Below are positions 16,657-26,470 of a stretch of 64,000 bases of DNA, one piece after another. A model generated the notes under the pieces. The model did no database searches, was not told the origin of the DNA, and was given only the letters and a program-made list of their open reading frames with translations. Position 1 is the first letter of the stretch. Each line of letters begins with the position of its first letter. This DNA is from Dehalococcoidia bacterium. Lineage in GTDB: Bacteria > Chloroflexota > Dehalococcoidia > Tepidiformales > Tepidiformaceae. The position numbers and the translations under genes are program-made. Where the stretch lies: the NCBI GenBank assembly GCA_009841435.1, contig VXLW01000125.1, positions 1-64,000 on the forward strand, read 5' to 3'.

Positions 16657-18210
16657 ATGAACCTGCTTGACGACCCACTGATTCGCATCGTCGGCGCCGC
16701 TCCCGCGACGCTGCCCGACCTCTGCGCGCGCATCGCCCGCGGTGAAGCCGTGCCGGGCTTCCCGGCGCTGCGCCCCCACCAGCGCCATGCTTGGCACGCC
16801 TTTTTGGTGCAACTTGGCCTGATCGCCTTGGAGCGCGCCGGGGTTGAGGTATCGCAGATGCCGCTCGACGCTGACGCATGGCGCGATCTCCTGCACGGGC
16901 TCACGCCCGACCACCCCGGCGACGACCCGTGGCGACTGGTCGTGGACGACACGACGGTCCCGGCCTTCATGCAGCCGCCCACCGTGAACGGTGAGTCGAG
17001 TTACAAGCAGCGTGACGACACTCCTGACGACATCGACATCCTCGTTGCCTCGCGCCATCACTCGATAAAGGCGGGCGCGGCGCGGCGCGCCCGCCCCGAC
17101 GACTGGCTCTTCGCGCTCATCACTCTGCAGACGATGGGGGGGTACGGGGGCCCCGGCCTGTACGGCGTCGCCCGTATGAACGGCGGCTACAGCTCCCGCC
17201 CGGCCTTCTCGCTCGTTCCCGCCGGTGCCGACTTCGGCGCGTGCGTGCAGCGCGATATCGTCGCGCTGCACGGGCAGTGGGCGGAGTTGCGCCGCGACTC
17301 TCCGTTCAGCGGCGATGCCGCCCTGCTCTGGCTCGATCCATGGGGCGGCACGAAGAGCGAGATGTTGCCGCCCGGCGGGGTGCATCCGCTCGCCATCGAG
17401 ATTTGCCGCCGCATCCGCCTTCGCACCGACGAAACCGGTGATGGGATCTTCGCAATCCGTGCGTCGTCGAAGGCGCGGCGCATCGCCGCAGCGGACCTTC
17501 ACGGACTCACCGGCGACCCTTGGACTCCGAGGTCCACAGACAAGGTGCTGCATGTCTCCCCCGGCGCGGCGTTCCAGTACGACCACATCTCTACCCTGCT
17601 GGGACCGGGCGACTGGCGCCTGCCCCTACTCTGCCACGCCACGCCCGACGAGAAGGGCTCCGGCGCGCGGATGCACCTCATCGCACGCGCCGTTATCGGC
17701 GGCCAGGGCCGTACGGACGGCTATCGCGAACGCATCATCCCGCTGGGCGCGTCGTCCGTGCGGGCGCTTGGCGTTGCCGATAGCGGCCTCGGCGCGATCG
17801 CGCGCGATCGCGTCGACCAGGTGAAGAAGGTGCAGACGGCCCTGCGCTCCGCTCTCTACACGTTCATCGCATCCGACGCCGGTGACTCGTCGGCTAACTT
17901 CGAGCATGTCCGCGCGTGGCAGAACCGCCTCGACGAGATCGTCGAGGATTCCTTCTTCGACGCCCTGCAGACGGAGTTCGAGGCCGCCGAAGCCGATCGC
18001 AGCGCTGTTCGCCACGCCTGGCTCCGTGTCGTCGTCGATGCGGCGACCGCCATCTTCCGCGACGCCATGTTGGCGCTGCCGCACCACGCAGCGCGACGGT
18101 ACCGTGCGAGAGCGCAGGCCGAGCGCCGATTCCAGCAGCGATTGCGCGGCCCGAACGGAGTTCCGTCGCTGTACCACCATGAAGCGGATGGGGAACATGA
18201 CGCAGCCTGA
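16657..18210 (+). CDS. cas8e: Cascade large subunit Cas8e (Cse1/CasA)
   Basis: 517 aa. ATG 16657 follows GGAG and starts MNLLDDPLIRI, as in the family; the open frame runs further upstream but without support. The N-terminal ALRPHQRHAWHAFLVQL segment and the following PAFMQPP and TMGGYGGPGLYGVARMNGGY regions are characteristic; the latter includes the loop that reads the PAM. It occupies the 5' end of crRNA in Cascade and recruits Cas3. The last codons overlap cse2 by 14 bases. Confidence 0.95.
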   Translation: MNLLDDPLIRIVGAAPATLPDLCARIARGEAVPGFPALRPHQRHAWHAFLVQLGLIALERAGVEVSQMPLDADAWRDLLHGLTPDHPGDDPWRLVVDDTTVPAFMQPPTVNGESSYKQRDDTPDDIDILVASRHHSIKAGAARRARPDDWLFALITLQTMGGYGGPGLYGVARMNGGYSSRPAFSLVPAGADFGACVQRDIVALHGQWAELRRDSPFSGDAALLWLDPWGGTKSEMLPPGGVHPLAIEICRRIRLRTDETGDGIFAIRASSKARRIAAADLHGLTGDPWTPRSTDKVLHVSPGAAFQYDHISTLLGPGDWRLPLLCHATPDEKGSGARMHLIARAVIGGQGRTDGYRERIIPLGASSVRALGVADSGLGAIARDRVDQVKKVQTALRSALYTFIASDAGDSSANFEHVRAWQNRLDEIVEDSFFDALQTEFEAAEADRSAVRHAWLRVVVDAATAIFRDAMLALPHHAARRYRARAQAERRFQQRLRGPNGVPSLYHHEADGEHDAA

Positions 18211-18778
18211 CCAGCACTCCACTGACTCCGAGCGCGCGTCCGCGATCGCGCGCTACCTCGCGGCCGAACACTTCCCGCGCGGCGACCTAGCCGCACTCAG
18301 GCGCATGGCGCCCGGCGCGCCGGACGCACGCGCCCCGGCGTTCTACCGCATCGCCGCGCGGTTCGATCTCTTTGGGTCGCCCGAGCGCGAGCGCGCTTGG
18401 ACTCTCGCCGTTCACGGCATGGCGCTCATGACGCGGACCGCCGGGCCGGAGCGCTCCGCCCACAATCCGCGTGTCGCCGTTGGGCGCGCGCTGTACCGCG
18501 GCGACCGGGGCGGCGAGCGCGCCTTCTACAGCGCGGACCGGCTCGATCGCCTGCTCGCCGCGCGCGGCGACCCCTTCGAGTCGCTCGTCTCGCGCCTGTG
18601 CCGCACGCTCGGACGCGTCGGCGTGTCGTTCGACTGGGGTGAGATGGCAATGTTCATCCTCGCGCCCGACGGGCCGCGAGCCGACGTTGCGCGCGGGCGG
18701 ATCGCCGCCAACTACTACGGCGCCGAGGCATATGCCGAAGCGCAGGCATCATCGGAAGACAAGGAGACCGCCGCATGA
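18197..18778 (+). CDS. cse2: Cascade small subunit Cse2 (CasB, Cas11e)
   Basis: 193 aa. ATG 18197 chosen for its GGGGA just upstream; ATG 18188 is an in-frame alternative. All-helical basic protein with the Cse2 pattern: RRMAPGAPDA near the N-terminus, YRIAARFDLFG, then LVSRLCRTLGRVGVSFDWGEM near the C-terminus. Two copies form the belly of Cascade, contacting the non-target strand. It overlaps cas8e at its start and cas7e (ATGA) at its end. Confidence 0.93.
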   Translation: MTQPDQHSTDSERASAIARYLAAEHFPRGDLAALRRMAPGAPDARAPAFYRIAARFDLFGSPERERAWTLAVHGMALMTRTAGPERSAHNPRVAVGRALYRGDRGGERAFYSADRLDRLLAARGDPFESLVSRLCRTLGRVGVSFDWGEMAMFILAPDGPRADVARGRIAANYYGAEAYAEAQASSEDKETAA

Positions 18779-19908
18779 CCGATGTCCGCTTTATCCAGAT
18801 CCACACCCTGCACGGCTACCCCGCCGCGCTTCTCAACCGCGACGACTCGGGGCTGGCCAAGCGTATCCCGTATGGCGGTGCGGTTCGCACCCGCATCTCG
18901 TCGCAATGCCTCAAGCGCCACTGGCGGGTCGCCGACGACGCTCACGCCATCCACGCCGTTCCGGGCGCGGAGAAAGCGGTGCGCTCGCGCAACATTGTCG
19001 ACCGCGAGGTGGTGGCGGTGCTTCGCAAGGACGGCACGCCCGACGATGTCACCGATGCTATCGGCGAGGTGTTCAACGAGGGCGTGTACGGTGACAAGGG
19101 TGGCGAGGAGAGTGGACGGCAGCCGCTGCTGCTGGGTGAGCCCGAGATCCGACACCTGCTGGAGCGCGCCCGGGTCATCGTCGCCGAGCACGGAGACGAC
19201 GCCGCCGCAGTGCGAAAGGCAGCGGAGGCCCTCTTCCCGAAGGAGCGCGCCAACTGGCAGGCGTTCCGCGACCAGACACGCCTGCCCGGCGGCATTGAAG
19301 GCGCGCTCTTCGGACGCATGGTGACCTCCGACCCCGGTGCCAACATCGACGCCGCGATCCACGTCAGCCACGCGCTCACCGTGCATCGCGAAGAGTCCGA
19401 GATGGACTACTTCTCGGTGGTCGACGATCTCCGCACCGCCGACGAGGACGCCGGCGCTGCGCACATCGGTGACACCGAGTTGACCGCTGGCCTCTTCTAT
19501 GGCTACGTCGTGGTCGACGTTCCAGAGCTCGTTTCCAACGTCGCAGGGGACCGCGAACTTGCCGCGAAGATCGTCGCGAACCTGCTGCACCTCATAGCCA
19601 CCGTCTCGCCCGGCGCGAAGCTCGGCTCCACAGCGCCCTACGCCTACGCTGACACCATGCTTGTCGAGATCGGCGGGCGACAGCCCCGCAGTCTCGCCGC
19701 CGCGTTCCGCGACCCGGTCGTGCCGAGTGTCGACGTGGCCGCCAGCGCGCTGGCGGACCAGCTCGCGCGCTACGACGGGGCCTACGGTCCGCACGAGGCG
19801 CGACGTGCGATGGCCACTGTCCCGCAGGAGTTCTCCGACGCCGAGTCCAGCGCGTTGCCCGACATCGCCGGGTGGGTCGAGTCCGCCATCGCGGGTGGGG
19901 GCGCATAG
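18775..19908 (+). CDS. cas7e: Cascade backbone subunit Cas7e (Cse4/CasC)
   Basis: 377 aa with the family opening FIQIHTLHGYPAALLNRDDSG and the RISSQCLKRHWR segment near residue 45. Six copies form the crRNA-binding filament; Cas7 has an RRM-like fold with a thumb domain. The start overlaps the cse2 stop by four bases (ATGA), so translation is coupled. Length is normal for I-E. Confidence 0.96.
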   Translation: MTDVRFIQIHTLHGYPAALLNRDDSGLAKRIPYGGAVRTRISSQCLKRHWRVADDAHAIHAVPGAEKAVRSRNIVDREVVAVLRKDGTPDDVTDAIGEVFNEGVYGDKGGEESGRQPLLLGEPEIRHLLERARVIVAEHGDDAAAVRKAAEALFPKERANWQAFRDQTRLPGGIEGALFGRMVTSDPGANIDAAIHVSHALTVHREESEMDYFSVVDDLRTADEDAGAAHIGDTELTAGLFYGYVVVDVPELVSNVAGDRELAAKIVANLLHLIATVSPGAKLGSTAPYAYADTMLVEIGGRQPRSLAAAFRDPVVPSVDVAASALADQLARYDGAYGPHEARRAMATVPQEFSDAESSALPDIAGWVESAIAGGGA

Positions 19909-19910
19909 CG

Positions 19911-20648
19911 ATGGTCCGCCACATCATCCTGCGGTTCGAGGCGCCGCTGATGTCGTTCGGTGACCAACGGATCGACCACATCGGCCCGACGGGCCGCTTC
20001 CCAGCGGCGTCAATGCTCACTGGCTTGCTCGCCAACGCATTGGGGTGGTCACGGACCGACGGCGAGAAGCTGCGCGAGCTGCAATCGCGCATCCGTTACG
20101 CGGCGCGCGTCGACGTCGAGGGGCGACGTGTAGACGACTTCCAGACGGCACAGCTCGGCGCCGACGATCGGGGATGGACTACGAGCGGCACCCCTGACAA
20201 GCGTGCTGGCCACCCAGCGACCTATGACGCACCTCACATCCGGAGGCGCACGTATCTGGCCGACGCCGTCGCGACCGTCGCGCTCCGGCTCGAGTCCCCG
20301 TCGTTGGCGCCATCCATAGACGATGTCGCCGCTGCGCTCGTGACGCCCGCACGCCCGCTCTTCGTGGGCCGGAAACCGTGCCTGCCCACCGCCCGTGTGT
20401 TCGCGGGCCACGCCGAGGGCGATACCGCGCTCGAAGCGCTCCTCGCCTGGCCGCTGGACCCCAGGAGCGGCGGCGATGTGCCGTGCATGTGGGCCGCCGC
20501 CGACGCACCCGCTTGGGCCATCGCATCGGATACGCGTACGGTCGCGGACGAGCGTCAGTGGGCGGAATCCGGCCTGCACGGAGACGGGCGAACCGTTTGC
20601 GAAGGCAGCATCTCGCGCAAGCGGTTCGCGACGGGAGCCCCCGCATGA
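19911..20648 (+). CDS. cas5e: Cascade subunit Cas5e (CasD)
   Basis: 245 aa from ATG 19911, two bases after the cas7e stop. N-terminal RRM-type strand VRHIILRFEAPLMSFG, then RFPAASMLTGLLANALGW, is the Cas5e signature. Cas5e caps the 5' handle of the crRNA next to Cas8e. Ends with a four-base overlap into cas6e. Confidence 0.94.
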   Translation: MVRHIILRFEAPLMSFGDQRIDHIGPTGRFPAASMLTGLLANALGWSRTDGEKLRELQSRIRYAARVDVEGRRVDDFQTAQLGADDRGWTTSGTPDKRAGHPATYDAPHIRRRTYLADAVATVALRLESPSLAPSIDDVAAALVTPARPLFVGRKPCLPTARVFAGHAEGDTALEALLAWPLDPRSGGDVPCMWAAADAPAWAIASDTRTVADERQWAESGLHGDGRTVCEGSISRKRFATGAPA

Positions 20649-21355
20649 CCCCCGCGTCGCCGCTGCACTTTTACGCTTTCGAGGTGGACTTACGCGAGTT
20701 CGATCGCTGGTCTGGAATGCGCGACATCCACGACCGCGACCTTGCCACGCACTCCCTTCTGGCGGAGCTGTTCGGTGAGGGCGCGCCGCGCCCCTACCGC
20801 CTCGTCACTGTGCGCGACGCCCCGCGCGGAACGCTATATGGGTACGGGCCCCGCCCAGTCGACGACCTGCGCGGGACTGCGGAAACCCTGGGCGCGCCCG
20901 ACCAGCTCGCTGCGCTTCCCGTCGATCGCATGCGCGGCAAGCCGATGCCCATGGTCCCCGGGGGTACCCGCGTCTCTGTCGAGACTCGGGTCCGTCCGGT
21001 GCGCCGCAACGGCAGCCGCGAACTCGACGTGTTCATCGCCGACGGACGCACGGAGAGCCGCGAGGCCGCTTACGCCCGCTGGTGGGCGGATACCTGTGCC
21101 CGCTCCGGCCTCGACCTCGATCACGACACCATCCGCCTCGTTGCCTTCTCGCTCGTCCCGTTCTCTGCGAAGCGGCGCCGAGGCAAGCGCCCGATCGGTC
21201 CCGACGCCGTACTGCGCGGCGTCGGGAAGGTGACGGACGCGGACTCGTTCCACTCTCTGATTGCACGGGGGGTAGGCCGCCACCGCGCGTACGGGTACGG
21301 AGCGCTGCTGCTGAGCCCCGCTCGCTCGGCCGCCAACGATGGCGCAGCTCCATGA
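20645..21355 (+). CDS. cas6e: crRNA-processing endoribonuclease Cas6e
   Basis: 236 aa; the ATG overlaps the cas5e stop (ATGA). Double RRM-like fold with the C-terminal glycine-rich loop GVGRHRAYGYGALLL of Cas6 proteins and a HDRDLATHSLLAELF N-terminal helix; the conserved His in that helix is the probable catalytic residue. It cleaves the array transcript 3' of the CCCCGC/GCGGGG repeat hairpin, leaving an 8-base 5' handle. The same hairpin stem exists in the two pseudo-repeats, so they may be substrates too. Confidence 0.95.
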   Translation: MTPASPLHFYAFEVDLREFDRWSGMRDIHDRDLATHSLLAELFGEGAPRPYRLVTVRDAPRGTLYGYGPRPVDDLRGTAETLGAPDQLAALPVDRMRGKPMPMVPGGTRVSVETRVRPVRRNGSRELDVFIADGRTESREAAYARWWADTCARSGLDLDHDTIRLVAFSLVPFSAKRRRGKRPIGPDAVLRGVGKVTDADSFHSLIARGVGRHRAYGYGALLLSPARSAANDGAAP

Positions 21356-22233
21356 AAGGGCGCCTCGGCCTCGATACGGCACGCGTGCCTCATTCCGATC
21401 GACACGGCCTTGTGTGGTTGTCGCGCGGCGCCCTCGTCGTGCGGGAAGGCACGCTGCGCTTCATCCGCGACGTTCCACCTGACACCAGCAGCGCGTTGGG
21501 CGAAGGGGACTACGCCATCCCCTTCCAGACCCTTTCGGCGATCCTGCTCGGCCCCGGCTCGACGGTCAGCCACGACGCGCTCCGCCTCATGGCGCGTCAC
21601 GGCACCATCCTCGTCGCGGTCGGCGAGGATGGTGTCCGCTGCTACACAGCCCCGCCGCTCGGCCCCGACAACTCCGCGATCGCGCGGCGTCATGTCGAAC
21701 TCTGGGCCGACCCCGAGCAGCGCATGGCCGTGACCTTGCGCATGTACGAGATCCGGATCGGAGAGCCCGTGGCCGGGCGCAGCCTTGACGCCCTGCGCGG
21801 CATTGAGGGGGCACATGCGAAGCGCAGCTACCAGATCGCAGCCTCGCGGCACGGCATCATCTGGCGTGGCCGGCGCTACGATCGGATGGCTCCGCTCGCC
21901 GCGGATATCCCGAATCAGGCCATCAACCATGCATCGGTCGCCGTTGTCGCCGCCGCCGCCGTCGCCGTCGCATCCACACGGGCCATCCCCGCGCTGGGCT
22001 TCATCCACGAGGCGTCGGGGGAGGCTTTCGTCCTCGACATCGCGGACCTCGTGCGCGACACGGTGACCGTTCCGGCGGCGTTCGCCGCTGCACGCCTCAT
22101 TGAGGTTGAGCCGTCGCGCAACGTGGAACGGACGGTCCGACGGACCGTCGGGGAGCGCATCCGAGAGGAGCGCGTGATACCGAAGATGATCGACTTCATC
22201 CACGACTTGATCGGCGGGGAATCGGGGAAGTGA
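21352..22233 (+). CDS. cas1e: CRISPR integrase Cas1e
   Basis: 293 aa; ATG 21352 overlaps the cas6e stop. The I-E Cas1 features are present: N-terminal LVVREGTLRF strand, FQTLSAILLGPGSTVSHDALRLMARHG, and the C-terminal FIHEASGEAFVLDIADLVR segment with the metal-binding His and Asp; the upstream glutamate of the active site should lie in the HAKRSYQIAASRHG region's preceding helix. With Cas2 it inserts new spacers at the leader end. Confidence 0.96.
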   Translation: MKGRLGLDTARVPHSDRHGLVWLSRGALVVREGTLRFIRDVPPDTSSALGEGDYAIPFQTLSAILLGPGSTVSHDALRLMARHGTILVAVGEDGVRCYTAPPLGPDNSAIARRHVELWADPEQRMAVTLRMYEIRIGEPVAGRSLDALRGIEGAHAKRSYQIAASRHGIIWRGRRYDRMAPLAADIPNQAINHASVAVVAAAAVAVASTRAIPALGFIHEASGEAFVLDIADLVRDTVTVPAAFAAARLIEVEPSRNVERTVRRTVGERIREERVIPKMIDFIHDLIGGESGK

Positions 22234-22526
22234 CGATCGTCGTCACGATTGCCGCCGCTGGCCGGTTCCGCGGTTTCCTAGCGTCGGTGATGCTTGAGAT
22301 CGCCGCTGGCGTCTACATTGCTCCAGCCATGACCGCAGGGGTGCGCGATCGCGTTTGGGGCGTTCTCGCCCAGTGGCATGCCGACCTTGACGACGACGGC
22401 GTGATAGTCATGGCGTACCCCGACCGCGACATGCCCGGGTACCATGGCCTGCGCTTTCTCGGCGAGCCGCCCAAGGAAATCGTCGACGCGGATGGCGTCT
22501 ACTTGGTTCGACGGAGCCCGGCCTGA
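22230..22526 (+). CDS. cas2e: CRISPR adaptation protein Cas2e
   Basis: 98 aa, GTG start overlapping cas1e by four bases. The family segments GRFRGFLASVMLEIAAGVYIA and WGVLAQWHADL are clear. It is the structural partner of Cas1 in spacer integration. It has no DnaQ-like C-terminal extension, unlike some I-E Cas2 proteins, which makes the separate exonuclease at 13070-13699 worth noting. The gene ends about 117 bases before the first array repeat. Confidence 0.94.
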   Translation: MTIVVTIAAAGRFRGFLASVMLEIAAGVYIAPAMTAGVRDRVWGVLAQWHADLDDDGVIVMAYPDRDMPGYHGLRFLGEPPKEIVDADGVYLVRRSPA

Positions 22527-22643
22527 CCCCATGTTCGGGGTCGTCTTGTCCCCGCTCCTGTTACCCTGCTTGCGTGATGCTCGAACAGCGAACACACACG
22601 GTTTTCCGTCAATGCTCCTGTGTTACAGCCGTGTTACGGAAGG
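22527..22643 (+). promoter_or_regulatory. CRISPR leader
   Basis: 117 bases between cas2e and the first repeat, the usual place for the I-E leader that drives array transcription and receives new spacers. It contains GCTCCTG followed by TTAC at 22554-22564 and again (with TG inserted) at 22614-22626, exactly 60 bases apart, plus GTGTTACAG and GTGTTACGG in tandem just before repeat 1 and a small ACGG-TTTT-CCGT palindrome. No convincing -35/-10 pair. Confidence 0.7.
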
Positions 22644-25419
22644 GGTTGCCCCGCACGCGCGGGGGTAGGCCCCACCTGAGCGCGGGCTGGCTCACGCCGG
22701 CGGAGGTTGCCCCGCACGCGCGGGGGTAGGCCCCAGCGATCCACCCAGTAGCGGATGCTGTCGGCGGTTGCCCCGCACGCGCGGGGGTAGGCCCCGATCG
22801 CCGATGCCGTTCTGGATCGTCATGCGGGTTGCCCCGCACGCGCGGGGGTAGGCCGGCATCGGTGGAGGCCTCGGAGGATGACGCCTGGGTTGCCCCGCAC
22901 GCGCGGGGGTAGGCCGATGACGGTGAGGATGGAGCCGATCGCGACGAGGGTTGCCCCGCACGCGCGGGGGTAGGCCCCTGTTCCCACAAACACAACGCTT
23001 ACGTACGGGGGTTGCCCCGCACGCGCGGGGGTAGGCCCTCCACGCTAAGGCCGCGCAGCTTGCCATCGGCGGTTGCCCCGCACGCGCGGGGGTAGGCCCC
23101 TGCAGCCCAACCTGGTGGCGCGCGGCATGGCGGTTGCCCCGCACGCGCGGGGGTAGGCCCCCGCTGGCCAGCACGTGGCACAACGAGCGCTAGGTTGCCC
23201 CGCACGCGCGGGGGTAGGCCCAGTAGCGATGCCCTTACGGGCTTCTGGGGTGGGGTTGCCCCGCACGCGCGGGGGTAGGCCGGGGTGGTAGTGGGCGTCG
23301 CCGCCGACCACGAAGGTTGCCCCGCACGCGCGGGGGTAGGCCCGGCAACGGCTACCTGCACACCACCGAGTGGGAGGTTGCCCCGCACGCGCGGGGGTAG
23401 GCCAGCAACATCCCCAACACCCTGATCTCGGACAGCGGTTGCCCCGCACGCGCGGGGGTAGGCCGCGCCAGGAGTTCTACGACAAGTGGGAGGAGCGGGT
23501 TGCCCCGCACGCGCGGGGGTAGGCCTCAGTACGTGAGCTCGTCGACGGACCCGGCGAAGGTTGCCCCGCACGCGCGGGGGTAGGCCCGGCGTTTGCGTGG
23601 CCATGGGCTACTCCTTCCTGGTTGCCCCGCACGCGCGGGGGTAGGGGCCCCGCATCATTAGCAGCCTCACGAACGGGACCGAGGTTGCCCCGCACGCGCG
23701 GGGGTAGGCCTCGTCGCCGACGAGGGGGCGACCCTGCGACGGGGGTTGCCCCGCACGCGCGGGGGTAGGCCGTGGACGGAGTAAAAGGAAAGACAGATAC
23801 CATCGGTTGCCCCGCACGCGCGGGGGTAGGCCCAGGGTTACCTGGTAGTTCGCGCTGCCGTGACCGGTTGCCCCGCACGCGCGGGGGTAGGCCCGTGAGC
23901 TCGTTCGGGTCCTCCACCACCACCGAGGTTGCCCCGCACGCGCGGGGGTAGGCCTCCTGCACGATCTTGTCTCGCAGCGACGGGAGAGGTTGCCCCGCAC
24001 GCGCGGGGGTAGGCCGTGCCTGGCCGAGAACGAGACGCTGACTCGCATCGGTTGCCCCGCACGCGCGGGGGTAGGCCCTCGTAGTGCAGCATCAGGGTCG
24101 TGACGGAGCGGGTTGCCCCGCACGCGCGGGGGTAGGCCTCCTCTGCGATCGCTGGGGCTACCTCCCCGAGCGGTTGCCCCGCACGCGCGGGGGTAGGCCT
24201 CAGAGACATACGCTGACGGGCCTTACGCAGGGGGTTGCCCCGCACGCGCGGGGGTAGGCCGTCAGCGGCGGCGGCAGGTCGCGCGAATAGAGGGGTTGCC
24301 CCGCACGCGCGGGGGTAGGCCCCACACGCGCTCGAGGTAGGCGCGGTCGGCGCTGGTTGCCCCGCACGCGCGGGGGTAGGCCATCCATACGATGCCCGTC
24401 ACACCGACTTCGGAGGGTTGCCCCGCACGCGCGGGGGTAGGCCCAACCGCCTTGTGGTGGCGCGTCGCCTAGGACTGGTTGCCCCGCACGCGCGGGGGTA
24501 GGCCTCGCTTGCACGGCGGCGCGCGGTTGGACCTGGTGGTTGCCCCGCACGCGCGGGGGTAGGCCCATCGCGATCGACCAGAACGGCCGGGGGTACCCGG
24601 TTGCCCCGCACGCGCGGGGGTAGGCCCATGGCGTTGCCTACGGAGGCCACCCGGTCTGCGGTTGCCCCGCACGCGCGGGGGTAGGCCGCGACTACCTTCT
24701 TGTAGACCGCTACCTCATCCGGTTGCCCCGCACGCGCGGGGGTAGGCCCATCATCAAGGAGCAGGTGGAGGCCGCCGTCAAGGTTGCCCCGCACGCGCGG
24801 GGGTAGGCCAGATGAGCGCCGGCGTCATGCGGCGCCCTCGCTGGTTGCCCCGCACGCGCGGGGGTGGGCCCCGCGCCCGCTGACGTGGCGGAACGGCGCG
24901 TGGGGTTGCCCCGCACGCGCGGGGGTAGGCCTTCGTGGCGGCGGTGGATGACATCGCCGTTTTGGGTTGCCCCGCACGCGCGGGGGTAGGCCCATCATCA
25001 ACGTCGTCGCCGGCGCCGCGTTCGTGGTTGCCCCGCACGCGCGGGGGTAGGCCGCGATGCAGGTCGATGTGGTTCAGCACGACGTGGGTTGCCCCGCACG
25101 CGCGGGGGTAGGCCCATCGTCCAACGGAAGGTCACCATCGCCGTCACGGTTGCCCCGCACGCGCGGGGGTAGGCCCAAGGAGTCGGTGACCGAATGGTGC
25201 GTGACGTAGGTTGCCCCGCACGCGCGGGGGTAGGCCGTAGGCCGTATGGAGGTCGGCGGGTTCGTACTGGGTTGCCCCGCACGCGCGGGGGTAGGCCCCC
25301 CGAGTTCTTCGCGCAGGCGCAGCATCTCTAGGTTGCCCCGCACGCGCGGGGGTAGGCCCGTCAAAGACGTGCGGCCAGGTGACGGTCTGCGGGTTGCCCC
25401 GCACGCGCGGGGGTAGGCC
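22644..25419 (+). CRISPR. type I-E CRISPR array, 46 repeats, 45 spacers
   Basis: The 28-base repeat begins GGTTG, has the hairpin CCCCGC-ACGC-GCGGGG and ends GTAGGCC. I counted 46 copies from 22644 to 25392 (starts). The period is 61 bases (33-base spacers) except after repeat 17 (63) and after repeat 23 (62). Repeats are identical apart from repeat 17, whose end has two extra G (GTAGGGGCC), and repeat 38, which ends GTGGGCC. Even the last repeat is intact. Leader side is left, next to cas2e, and the plus strand carries the crRNA sense. I found no spacer matching the rest of the window by eye, but this was not exhaustive. Confidence 0.98.
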
Positions 25420-25849
25420 CAGAACCCCGGCCCTTTGTGGCTGGCGCCAACTGCGAGGAGCACGCTTTACGGTGGCGGCGAGCCAGCGCGTACAACACTT
25501 CCAGAGGGCTGGGCGAGGAACAGCCCGACCGCTCTCCTGTGTCATGGCCAGCATCCTACGCCCGTCAACAAGCGAGGTATCTTGCCCGCAGAACCTCCTC
25601 TGGCCAGGGATCGTCGGGTAGCTCCGTCGCGGGCGGTTCCGTCCAGACGGGACTGCCGCCGCCGTCCACGCACAGTGCTTTCTCCGATGTCGCCCTTCAC
25701 CGGGCTGGCGATCTGTGCGGTGCAGAGCGCTTCAAGGCCTAGACTGTCGAACTGATACGGGGTTCATGCCCGCACCCCCTTGCAGGCAGTTAACCGCGGG
25801 CTTTTGCCCGCTCACACTCGGTTGCCCACCACACCTGCGGAGGGCGACC
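25420..25849. other. intergenic stretch after the array
   Basis: About 430 bases. No degenerate trailing repeats. On the minus strand near 25565-25695 a short coding-like run (GGGSPVWTEPPATELPDDPW) ends in TGA but has no start, possibly a gene fragment. The element's conjugation genes begin directly after. Confidence 0.35.
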
Positions 25850-26467
25850 GTGAAGACTCGATTTCCAATTCCCAGGTCCCGTAGGAGGCGGCCAGCGCTG
25901 CTGGTCGCGGTGCTCCTGTCGGCGCTCCTCCTGGCCGCCGCTGTGGCCATCCCCACCGCCCTCGTCCTCGCCCAGGACCCGCCCACCGACGAGCTCGTCT
26001 TCGTCAACGCCAGCGAGGACCCCGTCGAGCGGAAGGGAGACGGGCGCTTTATCGCGCGCCCCATCTTCAGCCACCCTGTAGGGCCCCTCTACTACGGCGT
26101 GCGCGACCCCGACACGGGTGAGTGGCTCACGACCATGTTCAGCGTTAGGGGCGGCGAGAAGAAGCGCCAGGACGGCTGGGAGTATTCCTTCGAGTACCCC
26201 TTCGAGGACGGCCAGGTGGAGCTCGACAAGGAGCGGCCCTACCTCCTCGTCGTCCTCGCCATCAAGCAAGGCGAGACCTACCGCTTCTACACGGCCATCC
26301 CCGAGCACCGGCCCGGCGGCATCTGGAACAAGATCCTGCGCGCGCTCGACCCCAAGCAGTGGGGGCGGGCGATCGCGGGATGGGTGATCGAGGGCACGCA
26401 CGGGACGCTGTGCGGGGTGGTGGAGCGGGCCACGGGCGAAGACGCCGACCGCTGCGAGGGGCCGTAG
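25850..26467 (+). CDS. exported protein of the conjugation module, 205 aa
   Basis: GTG 25850 follows GGAGGG and gives a basic N-terminus (RFPIPRSRRRRP) and a hydrophobic stretch (ALLVAVLLSALLLAAAVAI): a signal peptide or anchor. The rest is a soluble extracytoplasmic domain with no family I recognise. It lies three bases upstream of a VirB6-like gene and is the first gene of the type IV secretion block, so a role in the transfer channel or pilus is inferred from position only. Confidence 0.65.
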   Translation: MKTRFPIPRSRRRRPALLVAVLLSALLLAAAVAIPTALVLAQDPPTDELVFVNASEDPVERKGDGRFIARPIFSHPVGPLYYGVRDPDTGEWLTTMFSVRGGEKKRQDGWEYSFEYPFEDGQVELDKERPYLLVVLAIKQGETYRFYTAIPEHRPGGIWNKILRALDPKQWGRAIAGWVIEGTHGTLCGVVERATGEDADRCEGP

Positions 26468-26470
26468 GCC

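Noticed and set aside
22609-25554. Long minus-strand frames with repeated GLPPRVRGN and PTPARAGQP peptides
   Set aside because: They are translations of the CRISPR repeat on the antisense strand; the 61-base period makes the frames rotate. No gene.
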